DNA of 32,779 bases from Opitutus sp. GAS368 (lineage in GTDB: Bacteria > Verrucomicrobiota > Verrucomicrobiia > Opitutales > UBA953). The notes below the pieces were generated by a model, which worked only from the letters and a program-made list of their open reading frames with translations, had not been told where the DNA came from and did no database searches. Every line of letters starts with the position of its first letter. The first letter of the stretch is position 1. The stretch covers positions 1 through 32,779 of the forward strand of contig CAMBGQ010000017.1 in assembly GCA_945866215.1 (NCBI GenBank), given 5' to 3'. The position numbers were made by a program, and so were the translations under genes. This document shows positions 15,043-23,538 of this stretch, piece after piece.

Positions 15043-16050
15043 ATGCCCACCATCCTCGTTTGGATCTCCGCCGGAGCGCTGCTCCTGTTCGTCCTCTTCC
15101 TGCTCTCCTTCCTCGCGGTCTGGGTGCGCGCGCGCCTCGCCGGCGCCGAAGTCGGCCTGTTCGACCTCGTCGGTATGCGCCTGCGCAGCGTTCCCTACGC
15201 CGTGATCGTCGACGCCAAGATCGCCGCCACTAAGGCCGGCCTCACGGTGGAAGTGGAGAAGATCGACGCCCACTACCTCGCCGGCGGCAACATCGTGCAG
15301 ACGGTGCAGGCGCTCATCGCTGCCCAGAAAGCCGGCCTGCACCTCGATTGGAATCGCGCCTGCGCGATTGACATCGCCACCCGCGGTACGAACAAGTCCG
15401 TCCTCGAGGCCGTGCTCACCTCCGTCAGCCCGAAGGTCATCGATGTCCCGAATCCCGCCAGCGGTCGCACCACGATTGACGCTGTCGCCAAGGACGGCAT
15501 CCAAGTCAAGGTGAAGGCCCGTGTGACGGTCCGCACCAACCTCGATCGCTTCGTCGGCGGCGCCCAGGAAGAGACCATCATCGCCCGCGTCGGCGAAGGT
15601 ATCGTCACCACCATCGGCTCCTCCGAGAGCTATAAGATCGTCCTCGAAAACCCGGACCGCATCTCGAAGACCGTCCTCGAGCGCGGCCTTGATGCCAACA
15701 CCGCTTACGAAATCATGTCCATCGACATCGCCGACGTCGACGTCGGCGACAACATCGGCGCGATGCTCCAGGAAGCCCAGGCCAACGCGAACAAGAACAT
15801 GGCGCAGGCGCAGGCCGAAATCCGCCGCGCGGCGGCCGTCGCGCTCGAGCAGGAAATGCGTGCCCGCGTCGAAGAGATGCGTGCCCGCGTCGTCGAAGCC
15901 GAGGCCCAGATTCCGCAGGCCCTCGCCGATGCGCTGCGTTCCGGCCGCATGGGCTACATGGATTTCCAGCGTCTGGAGAATCTCCGCTCGGACACCGAGA
16001 TGCGCAAGGGTATCGCGGGTGACGGTCCCGCGCCTGGCGCCAAGGCCTGA
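15043..16050 (+). CDS. floA: flotillin-like protein FloA
   Basis: A 335-residue bacterial flotillin of the FloA/YqfA type, which scaffolds functional membrane microdomains. An N-terminal hydrophobic segment (about 4-26) is followed by a membrane-adjacent region and an SPFH domain that runs to about 225 ([51 protein letters not shown]). A Glu/Ala-rich coiled coil (about 245-300, [17 protein letters not shown] and repeated [14 protein letters not shown] units) precedes a C-terminal tail. The length matches FloA. Upstream is NfeD and downstream, 2 bases away, a small membrane protein. Confidence 0.95.
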   Translation: MPTILVWISAGALLLFVLFLLSFLAVWVRARLAGAEVGLFDLVGMRLRSVPYAVIVDAKIAATKAGLTVEVEKIDAHYLAGGNIVQTVQALIAAQKAGLHLDWNRACAIDIATRGTNKSVLEAVLTSVSPKVIDVPNPASGRTTIDAVAKDGIQVKVKARVTVRTNLDRFVGGAQEETIIARVGEGIVTTIGSSESYKIVLENPDRISKTVLERGLDANTAYEIMSIDIADVDVGDNIGAMLQEAQANANKNMAQAQAEIRRAAAVALEQEMRARVEEMRARVVEAEAQIPQALADALRSGRMGYMDFQRLENLRSDTEMRKGIAGDGPAPGAKA

Positions 16051-16052
16051 GC

Positions 16053-16409
16053 ATGGACTCGGATTTCATCATCAAGGCCGTTCTCGGTCTGGCCGTCTTC
16101 CTCTTCTTCAACTTTGGCTCCGGCTTCCTCAAGAAGCTTGTGGAGGAGACCTCGGTCGAGCCGACGCCGCTGCCGCCGCCAATTCCCCGCCAAGGGCGCC
16201 GCCGGCGAAACGCGCCGCTCCCTGAACCAGAAACCGTCGCCCCGGCCCCGGTCGCCGCGGTTCATCTCGACGACACGTCCCTCGTGGTCACGCGGCCGGC
16301 CCGCGCGCAGTCGCGGACGCAGTTCCGAGGATTATCCGCTCTCCGCCGGGCGATCGTCGCCCGGGAGGTGCTGGGTCCGCCGCTCTCTTTACGTCGCCCG
16401 CGATACTGA
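16053..16409 (+). CDS. small membrane-anchored protein of the floA operon
   Basis: Not recognised. The 118-residue protein has one N-terminal membrane helix (about 5-26), then a Pro-rich linker with a basic RQGRRRR patch (about 47-53), and a C-terminal Arg-rich segment (LSALRRAIVAREVLGPP) that is likely helical. It starts 2 bases after floA, so it is translationally tied to it, and probably belongs to the same membrane complex. The stop abuts the end of the metal-transporter permease gene on the other strand. Confidence 0.75.
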   Translation: MDSDFIIKAVLGLAVFLFFNFGSGFLKKLVEETSVEPTPLPPPIPRQGRRRRNAPLPEPETVAPAPVAAVHLDDTSLVVTRPARAQSRTQFRGLSALRRAIVAREVLGPPLSLRRPRY

Positions 16410-17222
16410 TCAGCGGGGAGCGGCGAAGAGGCGGGCGGCCAGGTAAGGCAGCGCGCAGCAGAGTACGATACCAGCGCCGGAAGGCACCGCCGACAGGTAA
16501 TATGAGAGATAGAGTCCGCCGACACCGCCGAGTAAGGCGCAGCCGAAGCCCCACGCCATCACCTGCGGTAAGGTGCGACCGAGCAACACACCGGTCGCGG
16601 CGGGGAGGATGAACAGGGCCGTCGTGAGCAGGGCACCGAGCAGGCGGACGCACGCGACCGAACCCAGGGCGACGAGCCCGAGCAGCACGACGCGCATGAG
16701 CGCCGGCCGCGCGCCGAGCAGGGCGGCGTATTCTTCGTCGAAGGAGGCTAATTCAAGTTCCTTGTGCAAGGCCCGCAGTCCGAAGAGCACGAGCGCGGCG
16801 GTGAGGCCGATGACGACCAGGTCCTCCGTGCCGACGGACACCACGCTGCCGAAGAGCAGCCCAGCGAAATCGCGCCAAGAATTGGCTTGCTGCATCAGGG
16901 CGATACCGGCGGCGAACATCACCGAGAGCATCACCCCCACGGCGCTATCTTCGCTCGTGCCTTTGCGCGAGGCCAACCACGCCGCGCCGGCCGCGGTCAG
17001 CAGGGCTGCGAACAGCGCGCCGAGGTAAGGGGAGAAGCCCAAGAGCAGGGCGCCAACGACGCCGGGCAGGATCGAATGTGTGAGCGCGGTGCTGACGAAG
17101 GCCATGCGCCGCAGGACGACGTAGGCGCCGAGGCATGCGCAGGCAGCGCCGCTCAGCGCGATTGCGAGCAGGGCGCGTAAGAAGAAAGGTTCCGCCAGCG
17201 GCGCGACGATGAGGTCAAGCAT
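16410..17222 (-). CDS. metal ABC transporter permease (ZnuB/TroC family)
   Basis: A 270-residue integral membrane permease with about eight hydrophobic segments and the ABC-3 family signature. FFLRALLAIALSGAACACLG and YVVLRRMAFVSTALTHSILPG lie near the N-terminus, and GVMLSVMFAAGIAL lies in the middle. It should move Zn2+ or Mn2+ into the cell with the ATPase and lipoprotein encoded just upstream. The ATG at 17222 overlaps the end of the ATPase gene by 8 bases, which indicates translational coupling. An upstream ATG would add 16 non-conserved residues. Confidence 0.92.
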   Translation of the reverse strand: MLDLIVAPLAEPFFLRALLAIALSGAACACLGAYVVLRRMAFVSTALTHSILPGVVGALLLGFSPYLGALFAALLTAAGAAWLASRKGTSEDSAVGVMLSVMFAAGIALMQQANSWRDFAGLLFGSVVSVGTEDLVVIGLTAALVLFGLRALHKELELASFDEEYAALLGARPALMRVVLLGLVALGSVACVRLLGALLTTALFILPAATGVLLGRTLPQVMAWGFGCALLGGVGGLYLSYYLSAVPSGAGIVLCCALPYLAARLFAAPR

Positions 17223-18000
17223 GGCGGTGATCGTGGCCGGAGCAGGCGTGTCGGGTGAGGACGGTGCCACCGCGCATTTCGAGGATACGGTCGAAGCGGC
17301 CGAGGTCGGCTGGGTCGTGCGTGGCCATCAGGACCGTGAAAGTCGCGCCGGACTCGAAGAGGAAACGGTCGATGATCTCACGGCTCGGTTGGTCGAGGGC
17401 TGCGTAAGGCTCGTCGAGCAAGAGGATTTCCGCGCCTTGGACGACCGCCCGGGCGATGAGCGCGCGTTGTCGCTGGCCGCCGGAAAGCGTCTGGACGGGA
17501 CGCTCCGCGAGCTCCGTCAAGCCGAGCTGGGCCAGGGCGCGGTCGATGGCTTCGTCGCCATGGTGGCACTCTTCGAACCAGCCATGATGGGCGTAGGTAC
17601 CCATCTGGACCAGGCGACGTAGTTTGATCGGGAAATGTTCGGCAAGCTGCGGGCGTTGGGCGAGGTAGGCGATTCGGCTCCGCCCGAGACGCGGGGTTTC
17701 GCCGGCGACCCGAATCTCTCCGGAGCGGATCGGCGTGAGCCCGGCGAGCACGCGGAGGAGGGTGGACTTGCCGGAACCGTTGGGGCCGATGAGCGCGGCC
17801 CGACATCCGCAGGGGATTTCAAAGGTCGCATCGTGGAACGCGACCGGACCGTCGACGCGCGCGGCGGCGGAGAGTCCCTGGGCGGTGATAGCCTCGCCCG
17901 GGCAGCGCTCCTTCTCTTGGGACGCATAAGGGATGCTGGGCAGGACGGCGAAGAACGCCTCACCGAGCCGAGGGGAGAGGCTCTTAATAAAGTGCCTCAC
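17215..18000 (-). CDS. metal ABC transporter ATP-binding protein (ZnuC family)
   Basis: The ATPase of the znu-type transporter. All ABC motifs are present: Walker A GPNGSGKST (about 72-80), Q-loop Gln115, signature LSGGQRQR (about 172-179), Walker B ILLLDEP (about 192-198) and the switch His in MATHDP. A GTG at 18000 is chosen as start because it forms a GTGA overlap with the stop codon of the lipoprotein gene. This gives 261 residues, including about 38 residues before the first conserved strand. Upstream extension would run through the lipoprotein gene. The C-terminus is His-rich (HACSGHDHRHA), a possible metal-binding tail. Confidence 0.9.
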   Translation of the reverse strand: MRHFIKSLSPRLGEAFFAVLPSIPYASQEKERCPGEAITAQGLSAAARVDGPVAFHDATFEIPCGCRAALIGPNGSGKSTLLRVLAGLTPIRSGEIRVAGETPRLGRSRIAYLAQRPQLAEHFPIKLRRLVQMGTYAHHGWFEECHHGDEAIDRALAQLGLTELAERPVQTLSGGQRQRALIARAVVQGAEILLLDEPYAALDQPSREIIDRFLFESGATFTVLMATHDPADLGRFDRILEMRGGTVLTRHACSGHDHRHA

Positions 18001-18884
18001 GGAGCGAGGAGCGCTTGATGTAACTTGCGACCGTTGGTGCGCATCATTGAGGCCCAGGTATCTCCGCTTCGACCAGGAGGCTGGAGGTATTCGAAGGACA
18101 AGGCGAGTGGGGGAGGGAGGCCGGCGTCTTCGACCAGCCTCCGGGCGAAGGCATCGTTCTGACCCAGATCGGTGACAATCACCCGGATATTCTGTTTGCG
18201 AATCAAAGCGCTCAAGGCCGAGAAATGACGGGCGGAAGGGTCGGCTGATTCTCCCGAGCCGCTGGCGAGTATCGAACCGGCGATTTTCAGATCGAAACAA
18301 CCGGCGAACTGGTCGAGGTTGGCATGATGCGAGATAAGGACCCTTTTATCGGGGGGGATGGCTCGGAAGAGTTGACCCAACTCCAGCTCCACCGCATCAA
18401 CTTCTTTAAGATATTGTTCTAGAAATGGTTGCGTATCCGTATGTGGATTCAATGACTGCAGTTTTTTGCTGAGGAGCTTCACCATTTTTCTGACTTCACG
18501 CGGATCAGTCCAGGGGTGAGGAATTTCAGAACAATCATGCTCGGAGGGGAGCTCGGCGCCCCCATGCAGCCAGACCATGTCAGCCGTGCGCTGATTGGCC
18601 TTCGCCCAAGCGTCGAGCCAGGGCTCGAACTGTGGGCTGATGCCGACGATCAGAGCTGCGCCGCTGAGCTCCTTGGCGTGTCGAGGGCTGAGCTGAAATC
18701 CGTGGGCTTCGCTGCCCGGAGGGATGATGCTTACTATCTTAAATCCTTTTCCACCAATGGCTTGTACCCATTCATTCACGATGGAGAAGCTAGAGATCAC
18801 CACGGGCTTATCCTGTGCGGGAGCCTGGCCGGAGCAGCCGAAAAGAGCCAAGATGGCGGTTAGTAACGGACGAAGGCGAAACAC
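17997..18884 (-). CDS. metal ABC transporter substrate-binding lipoprotein (ZnuA family)
   Basis: A 295-residue cluster A-I metal-binding lipoprotein. The GTG start at 18884 has AGGAAAG just upstream and gives a lipoprotein signal with the lipobox LFGC, so Cys17 is the lipidated residue. Candidate metal ligands are His in SEAHGFQLSP, His in HPWTDP and His in LISHHANLDQF. The usual fourth acidic ligand region reads TDLGQND. It should deliver Zn2+ or Mn2+ to the permease. Base composition is lower in GC than its neighbours, most clearly around 18390-18540. A longer frame to 18956 lacks a good signal and is not preferred. Confidence 0.88.
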   Translation of the reverse strand: MFRLRPLLTAILALFGCSGQAPAQDKPVVISSFSIVNEWVQAIGGKGFKIVSIIPPGSEAHGFQLSPRHAKELSGAALIVGISPQFEPWLDAWAKANQRTADMVWLHGGAELPSEHDCSEIPHPWTDPREVRKMVKLLSKKLQSLNPHTDTQPFLEQYLKEVDAVELELGQLFRAIPPDKRVLISHHANLDQFAGCFDLKIAGSILASGSGESADPSARHFSALSALIRKQNIRVIVTDLGQNDAFARRLVEDAGLPPPLALSFEYLQPPGRSGDTWASMMRTNGRKLHQALLAP

Positions 18885-18914
18885 AACTTTCCTGATAAAG
18901 AAAGACCACGCCAA

Positions 18915-18931
18915 ATGCAATAAAATTGCGT
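18915..18931 (-). promoter_or_regulatory. candidate metalloregulator operator of the znu operon
   Basis: An inverted repeat GCAAT-AAA-ATTGC (18917-18929), extended by one base pair after a mismatch, lies 31 bases upstream of the lipoprotein start codon. On the minus strand it overlaps a possible -10 (TTTTAT), which sits 17 bases after TTGGGA. AT-rich inverted repeats in this position are typical of Zur/Fur-family control of metal importers. The exact motif for this group is not known to me. Confidence 0.45.
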
Positions 18932-19001
18932 CTACGAGTTGTTCCCAATTGGGCATTTTTCGTTTGCTTCAGCCGACCCTGTTTCGCAGTTTTAACACCC
19001 C

Positions 19002-19721
19002 ATGCCCCAAGTTCGTGCTGTTTTACTCAGTCTAACGGCCCTTTGTCTTTCCGTTGCCGGGCTCTCCGCCCAAGCCGGCAAAGCTGACCCGCAGGCGGGT
19101 AAAAGCGCCGTGAGCGTGCGCGCCATTAATTTCGACCCAGTCAAATTGGGCGGTCAGCAGTCTCCTTGGATTCGCACGCAGGTGACGCTGAGCGGCAACT
19201 TTAACCCTGAGGCTAAAGTCGTGCCGGATCCCGCCGCTGGCCCGAAGAAGCCCATCAACAAGACATTTGTCGATAAAATCAAGGTCACCCTGACCCTCAT
19301 TTTCAAGCCAATCGGCACCTCGGTGGCCGAAGAGTTCGCCTATTATCGTTCGTCGGCGACGGTGCTGACTATGGAAGTGAACACCGATCGGTCCCTCTAC
19401 TTCTACCTCCCGGGGGACATCGTGAAGCGCGACCGCCTGAAGATGCAACCCGACTACTACTACGTCCAAGTCGATGTCGCCGGTACGGAGCAGCCCTTGT
19501 TCAGTGAAAATGGTCGTCCTGTTGCGGATATGGCTAACGGCCTACACAAGTTCTTTATCGATAAGAAGAATTTCGACCTCGCCCGTTCCCAAGCAGACCG
19601 AGCGGTCAACTCCACCTCCGGCATCCTTCGCCCGCATTATCTCGTCCCTTCCGCCTTTTATGATAATCTTCCCCAAGGTTCGCCTCAGCCCGAGTTCATT
19701 CGAGAAGAAAACTCTCGCTGA
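19002..19721 (+). CDS. exported Amuc_1102-like protein of the pilus locus
   Basis: A 239-residue protein with a signal peptide (about 1-23, ending LSA) and a beta-rich body (IRTQVTLSGNFNP, KIKVTLTLIFKP, TVLTMEVNTDRSLYFYLP, YYYVQVDVAGTEQP). Its place as first gene of the five-gene block, 24 bases before the PilM-like gene, and its strand pattern match Amuc_1102 of Akkermansia, an exported protein of the pilus-like locus. No type III prepilin signal or conserved N-terminal Phe-Thr-Leu motif is present, so it is not an ordinary pilin. Identification rests mainly on synteny. Confidence 0.7.
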   Translation: MPQVRAVLLSLTALCLSVAGLSAQAGKADPQAGKSAVSVRAINFDPVKLGGQQSPWIRTQVTLSGNFNPEAKVVPDPAAGPKKPINKTFVDKIKVTLTLIFKPIGTSVAEEFAYYRSSATVLTMEVNTDRSLYFYLPGDIVKRDRLKMQPDYYYVQVDVAGTEQPLFSENGRPVADMANGLHKFFIDKKNFDLARSQADRAVNSTSGILRPHYLVPSAFYDNLPQGSPQPEFIREENSR

Positions 19722-19745
19722 ATCCTCCCTGCCCCCTGTTTCCGC

Positions 19746-21473
19746 ATGAGTCAGAAAAAGGCGACCATCGTCAACCTTGCCGCTTCGAGCGTCTCGGTGT
19801 CGCAATTTTCCGTCGAAGCGGGCAGCTTGGTGCTGGAGCAATTGTTCGTCGAGGAAATCGCCCCTGGGCAGCTTGGCGATGACGATTGGTTGAATGCGGC
19901 GATCGCCGCGCTGGCGAATCTGGTCAACACCCATGAGCTCAAAGGCCGGGTCACCGTAATCGCCCCCGCTTTCCTGCTGCTGCAGAAACCCCTCAAGGTC
20001 GCGCAGGTCGAGCGCGCGCGTCAGGCCCAAATCGTCGCCTTCGAGGCCCAGAACGCCATCCCTTACCCGCTCAATGAAGTCATCTGGGACAGCCAGCTGA
20101 TGGCTTCCGACGGCGTCGAAGCGGAAGTCCTCCTCTTCGCGCTGCGGACCGAGGTCGCGACCAAGATCGCCAACATGGTCACTGCGGCTGGCCTTCGTCC
20201 GATGTCGATTCAAGCCGCCCCGTTGCTCGACAGCCAGGCATTCCGTCTCGCCGGAGGTTCCTCCGCCGAGGAGGTCCTCATCATCAACATCGGCGCTCGG
20301 TCGACCACGCTCAGCTTCGTCGGCCCCAGCGGCGTCAATATCCAGTCGGCGACCAATCTCGGGGGCAACCTCCTCACGCAAGGCATCTCCGACAACACCG
20401 GTCAGCCTTTCGCCGTCGCCGAAGCGATCAAGGTCGGTTATTACACCGGACTCGTGCAATTGTCCGAGTCCGACCCGCAAGTCGCCATCCTGCAGGCCAA
20501 CTCCCAGACTTTCATCCGCCGGCTCGCCCAAGACATCAACCGCCGGTTGATCAATGTGCGGCGCGGTACCAACGGTCGCCAGCCTGCCCGTATTCTCGTG
20601 ACTGGTCGCGGCTCCCAGGTGCCCGGTCTGACTGATCAGCTTTGTGAGACGCTGCGGCTCCCAGTCGAAGTCTTTGATCCCTCTTCCTTCGTCACGCTGG
20701 CCGCTGGACTCACCTCGCAGGTCGAGCGCGCCAGGTACCAGCTCGCCGAGGTCATCGGTGAGGCCGCCCGCCTCGTCTTGCCTCAGCCGAGCGGCGTCAA
20801 CCTGATCCCGCGCGATATCGCCGCCCAGCAGGCCTTTGATGCGCGTAAGCCGCGCTTGGTCGCCGCCGCCCTCCTCGGTGCCATCGCCCCCTTCTGCGTC
20901 TGGCTTGCGTTTGCTTCCGCCGAAGGCTGGAACCAAGCCCAGACCGACATCGCCAAAGGGCGGAAGGCGGAACTGGTCTCCCGGCTGACCGCCATCAACG
21001 AGTCTCGCCGGAAGGCCGATGAACTCTTTGCGAAGACCAAGGAACTCGAGCAGGTCCTGCTCGGCCGGCCGAATTGGCCCGCCTTCCTTGGCGATCTCCA
21101 ATCGCGCGTCGGCACCCTCAAGAATACATGGGTCGAGGAAATGCGGGTGAAGTATGAGCCCCTGCCGGCCGCCCCGGTCGTCGAAGGTCAGCCCATCCCT
21201 CCCCCGGAGTTCGTCACCAAGGTGGTCATCTCCGTCCGCTTCCTCTTCACGGAAGTCCCGGTCGATGAAAAGAGATATCGTTCGCAAGCCGAGAAGGCCC
21301 ACCTCAGCAGCCTGCTCCAAGCTCTCCGCCAGTCCCCGTTCGTCAGCGCTGTCCCGGAAAACGAGATTGTTGTGACCGACCAAACCATGAAAGCCGCCGA
21401 TAACAAGACCGAGATTCGGATGACCCCGAAGGCGACCCTCACGCTCGTTATCCGAAAGGATATGGCCCTTTAA
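19746..21473 (+). CDS. PilM-PilN fusion, type IV pilus assembly platform (Amuc_1101-like)
   Basis: A 575-residue protein that joins two pilus platform proteins. Residues about 1-340 form an actin-like PilM/FtsA-type ATPase (ATIVNLAASSVSVSQF, VLIINIGARSTTLSFV at about 177-192, ILVTGRGSQVPGL at about 283-295). Then SGVNLIPRDIA (about 349-359) looks like the NLLP motif at the N-terminus of PilN, to which PilM binds in classic systems. A membrane helix (about 371-390), a coiled coil (about 400-435) and a periplasmic PilN-like domain complete it. The fusion places PilM activity on the inner face of the membrane. The gap to the next gene is 3 bases. Confidence 0.85.
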   Translation: MSQKKATIVNLAASSVSVSQFSVEAGSLVLEQLFVEEIAPGQLGDDDWLNAAIAALANLVNTHELKGRVTVIAPAFLLLQKPLKVAQVERARQAQIVAFEAQNAIPYPLNEVIWDSQLMASDGVEAEVLLFALRTEVATKIANMVTAAGLRPMSIQAAPLLDSQAFRLAGGSSAEEVLIINIGARSTTLSFVGPSGVNIQSATNLGGNLLTQGISDNTGQPFAVAEAIKVGYYTGLVQLSESDPQVAILQANSQTFIRRLAQDINRRLINVRRGTNGRQPARILVTGRGSQVPGLTDQLCETLRLPVEVFDPSSFVTLAAGLTSQVERARYQLAEVIGEAARLVLPQPSGVNLIPRDIAAQQAFDARKPRLVAAALLGAIAPFCVWLAFASAEGWNQAQTDIAKGRKAELVSRLTAINESRRKADELFAKTKELEQVLLGRPNWPAFLGDLQSRVGTLKNTWVEEMRVKYEPLPAAPVVEGQPIPPPEFVTKVVISVRFLFTEVPVDEKRYRSQAEKAHLSSLLQALRQSPFVSAVPENEIVVTDQTMKAADNKTEIRMTPKATLTLVIRKDMAL

Positions 21474-21476
21474 GTC

Positions 21477-22583
21477 ATGCAGAATTTCAAGAAAAATCTC
21501 GGCTTCAACCTCACGCTCGTCGCGTTGGGCGCGCTTTTCCTTTTCGGGTGCCTGCTGGCTTTCCTGGCATATCAAGGGAGCAAAACCTCGGCGGAGTTAC
21601 TCACGCGTGAGTTCAGGGATAAAGATGCCCTGCTGGGTGGCCATGAAATCGTACCGGGTGCCGCCAAAGTCTCGCTGGACGAAAAAAACGTCGAATCAGC
21701 TGCGGCCGACGTCAAGGAACTCGAAGGCCACCTCAGCACCCTCCGGTTCGAAATCGCCGGCAGTTCGGACTTGGCCATCAACGGTAAGGCTTCCGCCAAT
21801 TCCGCCGAGCTGAGCGCACTCCTCCGCGAATCTGTGGATGGCTGGCGCAAGCTCGTCGCTGACCAAGGGATCAAGCTGGCCCCCAATGAGCCGACCGCCT
21901 TCGGCTTCTACCGTTATATCCATAATCAAGGCACGGCGCCTAAGCGCGACTTCCAGAAAGTCGATCAACAGCGCCAAGTCATCGATTTCCTCGTCAAGCA
22001 GCTCGCTGAATCCCGTCAGCCCGGGTCGCCCCTTCTCATCGAGTCGATCGACCGCGAACCTCTTGAGACCTATGTCGTGGTGCCTGAAGGTAAGCCCAAC
22101 GCGGGTTCGCTCGTGCCGGATGTCGAAGGCGGCGCTAAGAACGAGGCGGACGAATTCCAGCCTGTCCGGACTTTTGATCGCACGGGTCTCGTCGACGCTC
22201 TTTCCTTCCGTGTCCGTTTCGTGGGCTACACGCCGACGATGCGCACTTTCGTGAACAAGGTCCGCAATTCCGGTCGACCGGTCGCCATCACCTTGGTCGA
22301 GGTCGGACTGGCCTCTAAGGAGATGGAGAAACTGCTCGCTGCCCCCGTTGCGCTGGCCGTTGCGTCGGCGGATATCAATCCGGCCGCGCCGGCCTTCACC
22401 GGCGGTTTTTTCGGCAACGAAGACCCCGTCCCGGTCGTTGGCGGTGCGAAGTCCGCTGGCCCCTCGGCGGACCAGCGCATCCTCGTCGTCCCGAAGAAGC
22501 TCTCCACTTTCATCGTGCAGATCGATTATCTTTCCATCCCTGAGGTGAAGCCTGCGGCCACCGCTGAAGGCGATCCCAAGTAA
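21477..22583 (+). CDS. Amuc_1100-like pilus locus protein (PilO-like position)
   Basis: A 368-residue protein with one N-terminal membrane helix (about 10-33, after MQNFKKNLGFN), a coiled coil (about 70-85 and 165-185) and a C-terminal alpha/beta domain (LSFRVRFVGYTPTMRTFVN, about 240-260) that recalls PilO-type ferredoxin-like domains. The order in the operon matches Amuc_1100, the Akkermansia protein known for host-immune signalling. It probably forms part of the inner-membrane platform. A host-signalling role cannot be inferred for this organism. Confidence 0.78.
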   Translation: MQNFKKNLGFNLTLVALGALFLFGCLLAFLAYQGSKTSAELLTREFRDKDALLGGHEIVPGAAKVSLDEKNVESAAADVKELEGHLSTLRFEIAGSSDLAINGKASANSAELSALLRESVDGWRKLVADQGIKLAPNEPTAFGFYRYIHNQGTAPKRDFQKVDQQRQVIDFLVKQLAESRQPGSPLLIESIDREPLETYVVVPEGKPNAGSLVPDVEGGAKNEADEFQPVRTFDRTGLVDALSFRVRFVGYTPTMRTFVNKVRNSGRPVAITLVEVGLASKEMEKLLAAPVALAVASADINPAAPAFTGGFFGNEDPVPVVGGAKSAGPSADQRILVVPKKLSTFIVQIDYLSIPEVKPAATAEGDPK

Positions 22584-22597
22584 CCAGCCTCCCTGCC

Positions 22598-23527
22598 ATG
22601 AACACCCGCAAGGACATCTTCCTCGTCATCTCCGGTGCGCTCCTGCTCGTTTTGGGTGCAGTGGTCTACCTTGTCCCCGGCTTAGTCGCGCCCCTCGTCC
22701 CGGACGAAGGGGGCAAGGCCGCCATCATCAAGGGCCTCAAGGAGGCTGAGCCGCGTGGCGCAATCTATCAGGCGACGGCGCGGGCCGCGCTCGCCGACCA
22801 GGCTAAGGATTGGCCGACCCCCGAAGAAAGCGACGACAACTGGGATTACGACCTCTTCACCACCATCGACGTCGTCTGGGATTCGGCTCTTAAGGAATAC
22901 GTTCCGCGTAGCCGCAAGATCGAGGAGCTGCCCCCCTTCGGCATCACCTTGGTTTTTGCCGGACATCCGACCTACCCCTTCATTCTCGTGCAGTCCACCT
23001 TGGGGCCCGGCAAGAAGGAGGAAGATCGCCTCTTCACCCTGCAAAATCATAAGACCAAGCAGTACCTCGACGACTGTAAGCTGAACAAGCCCATCCCGGA
23101 TGCTCCTTACCTGACTTTGAAGTCCTACCGGGTCGTCAAAGGCAAGGATGCCGACGGCGTCCCGTTTACCCGCAATCTGCTGACCGTCGACGATCGTCAA
23201 TTCGGCCAAATCGTTGAAATTAATGACGAGAAGCCTACGGAATTCACCGGTCGCACCGATATCATCCTCGCCTCCTCCTCCGACCCCTCATTCAGCCTGA
23301 CCCTCCGGGCCGTTGGGGATAAGTTTTCCCACAACGGGGCCGACTACGTGGTCAAAGGCATTGACCTTCCCAATAAAAGCGTGAGTTTTGATAAATCTTT
23401 CGTCCCTAACCCCAAGCGGCCGAAGAAGGTAGTGTTCGATCCCAAGACGCTTTCCGTCCCGGCCCCGGCGCCTCCCGCCGTGAAACCGAAGACGCCTCCA
23501 TCCTCCGCCCCTAAATCAAAAATTTAA
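22598..23527 (+). CDS. Amuc_1099-like pilus locus protein
   Basis: A 309-residue protein with one N-terminal membrane helix (about 9-30), a periplasmic body with a WDYDLFTTIDVVWDS segment, and a compact beta domain near the end (VGDKFSHNGADYVVKGIDL, about 245-265). The tail is Pro/Lys-rich. It lies between the PilO-like and secretin genes, 14 and 11 bases away. By position it would link the platform to the secretin, as PilP does, but clear PilP similarity is not visible. It matches Amuc_1099 by order and layout. Confidence 0.72.
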   Translation: MNTRKDIFLVISGALLLVLGAVVYLVPGLVAPLVPDEGGKAAIIKGLKEAEPRGAIYQATARAALADQAKDWPTPEESDDNWDYDLFTTIDVVWDSALKEYVPRSRKIEELPPFGITLVFAGHPTYPFILVQSTLGPGKKEEDRLFTLQNHKTKQYLDDCKLNKPIPDAPYLTLKSYRVVKGKDADGVPFTRNLLTVDDRQFGQIVEINDEKPTEFTGRTDIILASSSDPSFSLTLRAVGDKFSHNGADYVVKGIDLPNKSVSFDKSFVPNPKRPKKVVFDPKTLSVPAPAPPAVKPKTPPSSAPKSKI

Positions 23528-23538
23528 ACGTACCCCTC

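Noticed and set aside
18001-18300. 100-residue N-terminal extension of the ABC ATPase
   Set aside because: It lies wholly within the lipoprotein gene in another frame, has no ABC similarity, and the GTGA overlap at 17997-18000 gives a better start.
19542-21575. 677-codon minus-strand open frame opposite the PilM-PilN gene
   Set aside because: It mirrors the pilM-type gene on the other strand; its composition is Gly/Asp/Leu/Arg-rich with no recognisable domain. It is a shadow frame.
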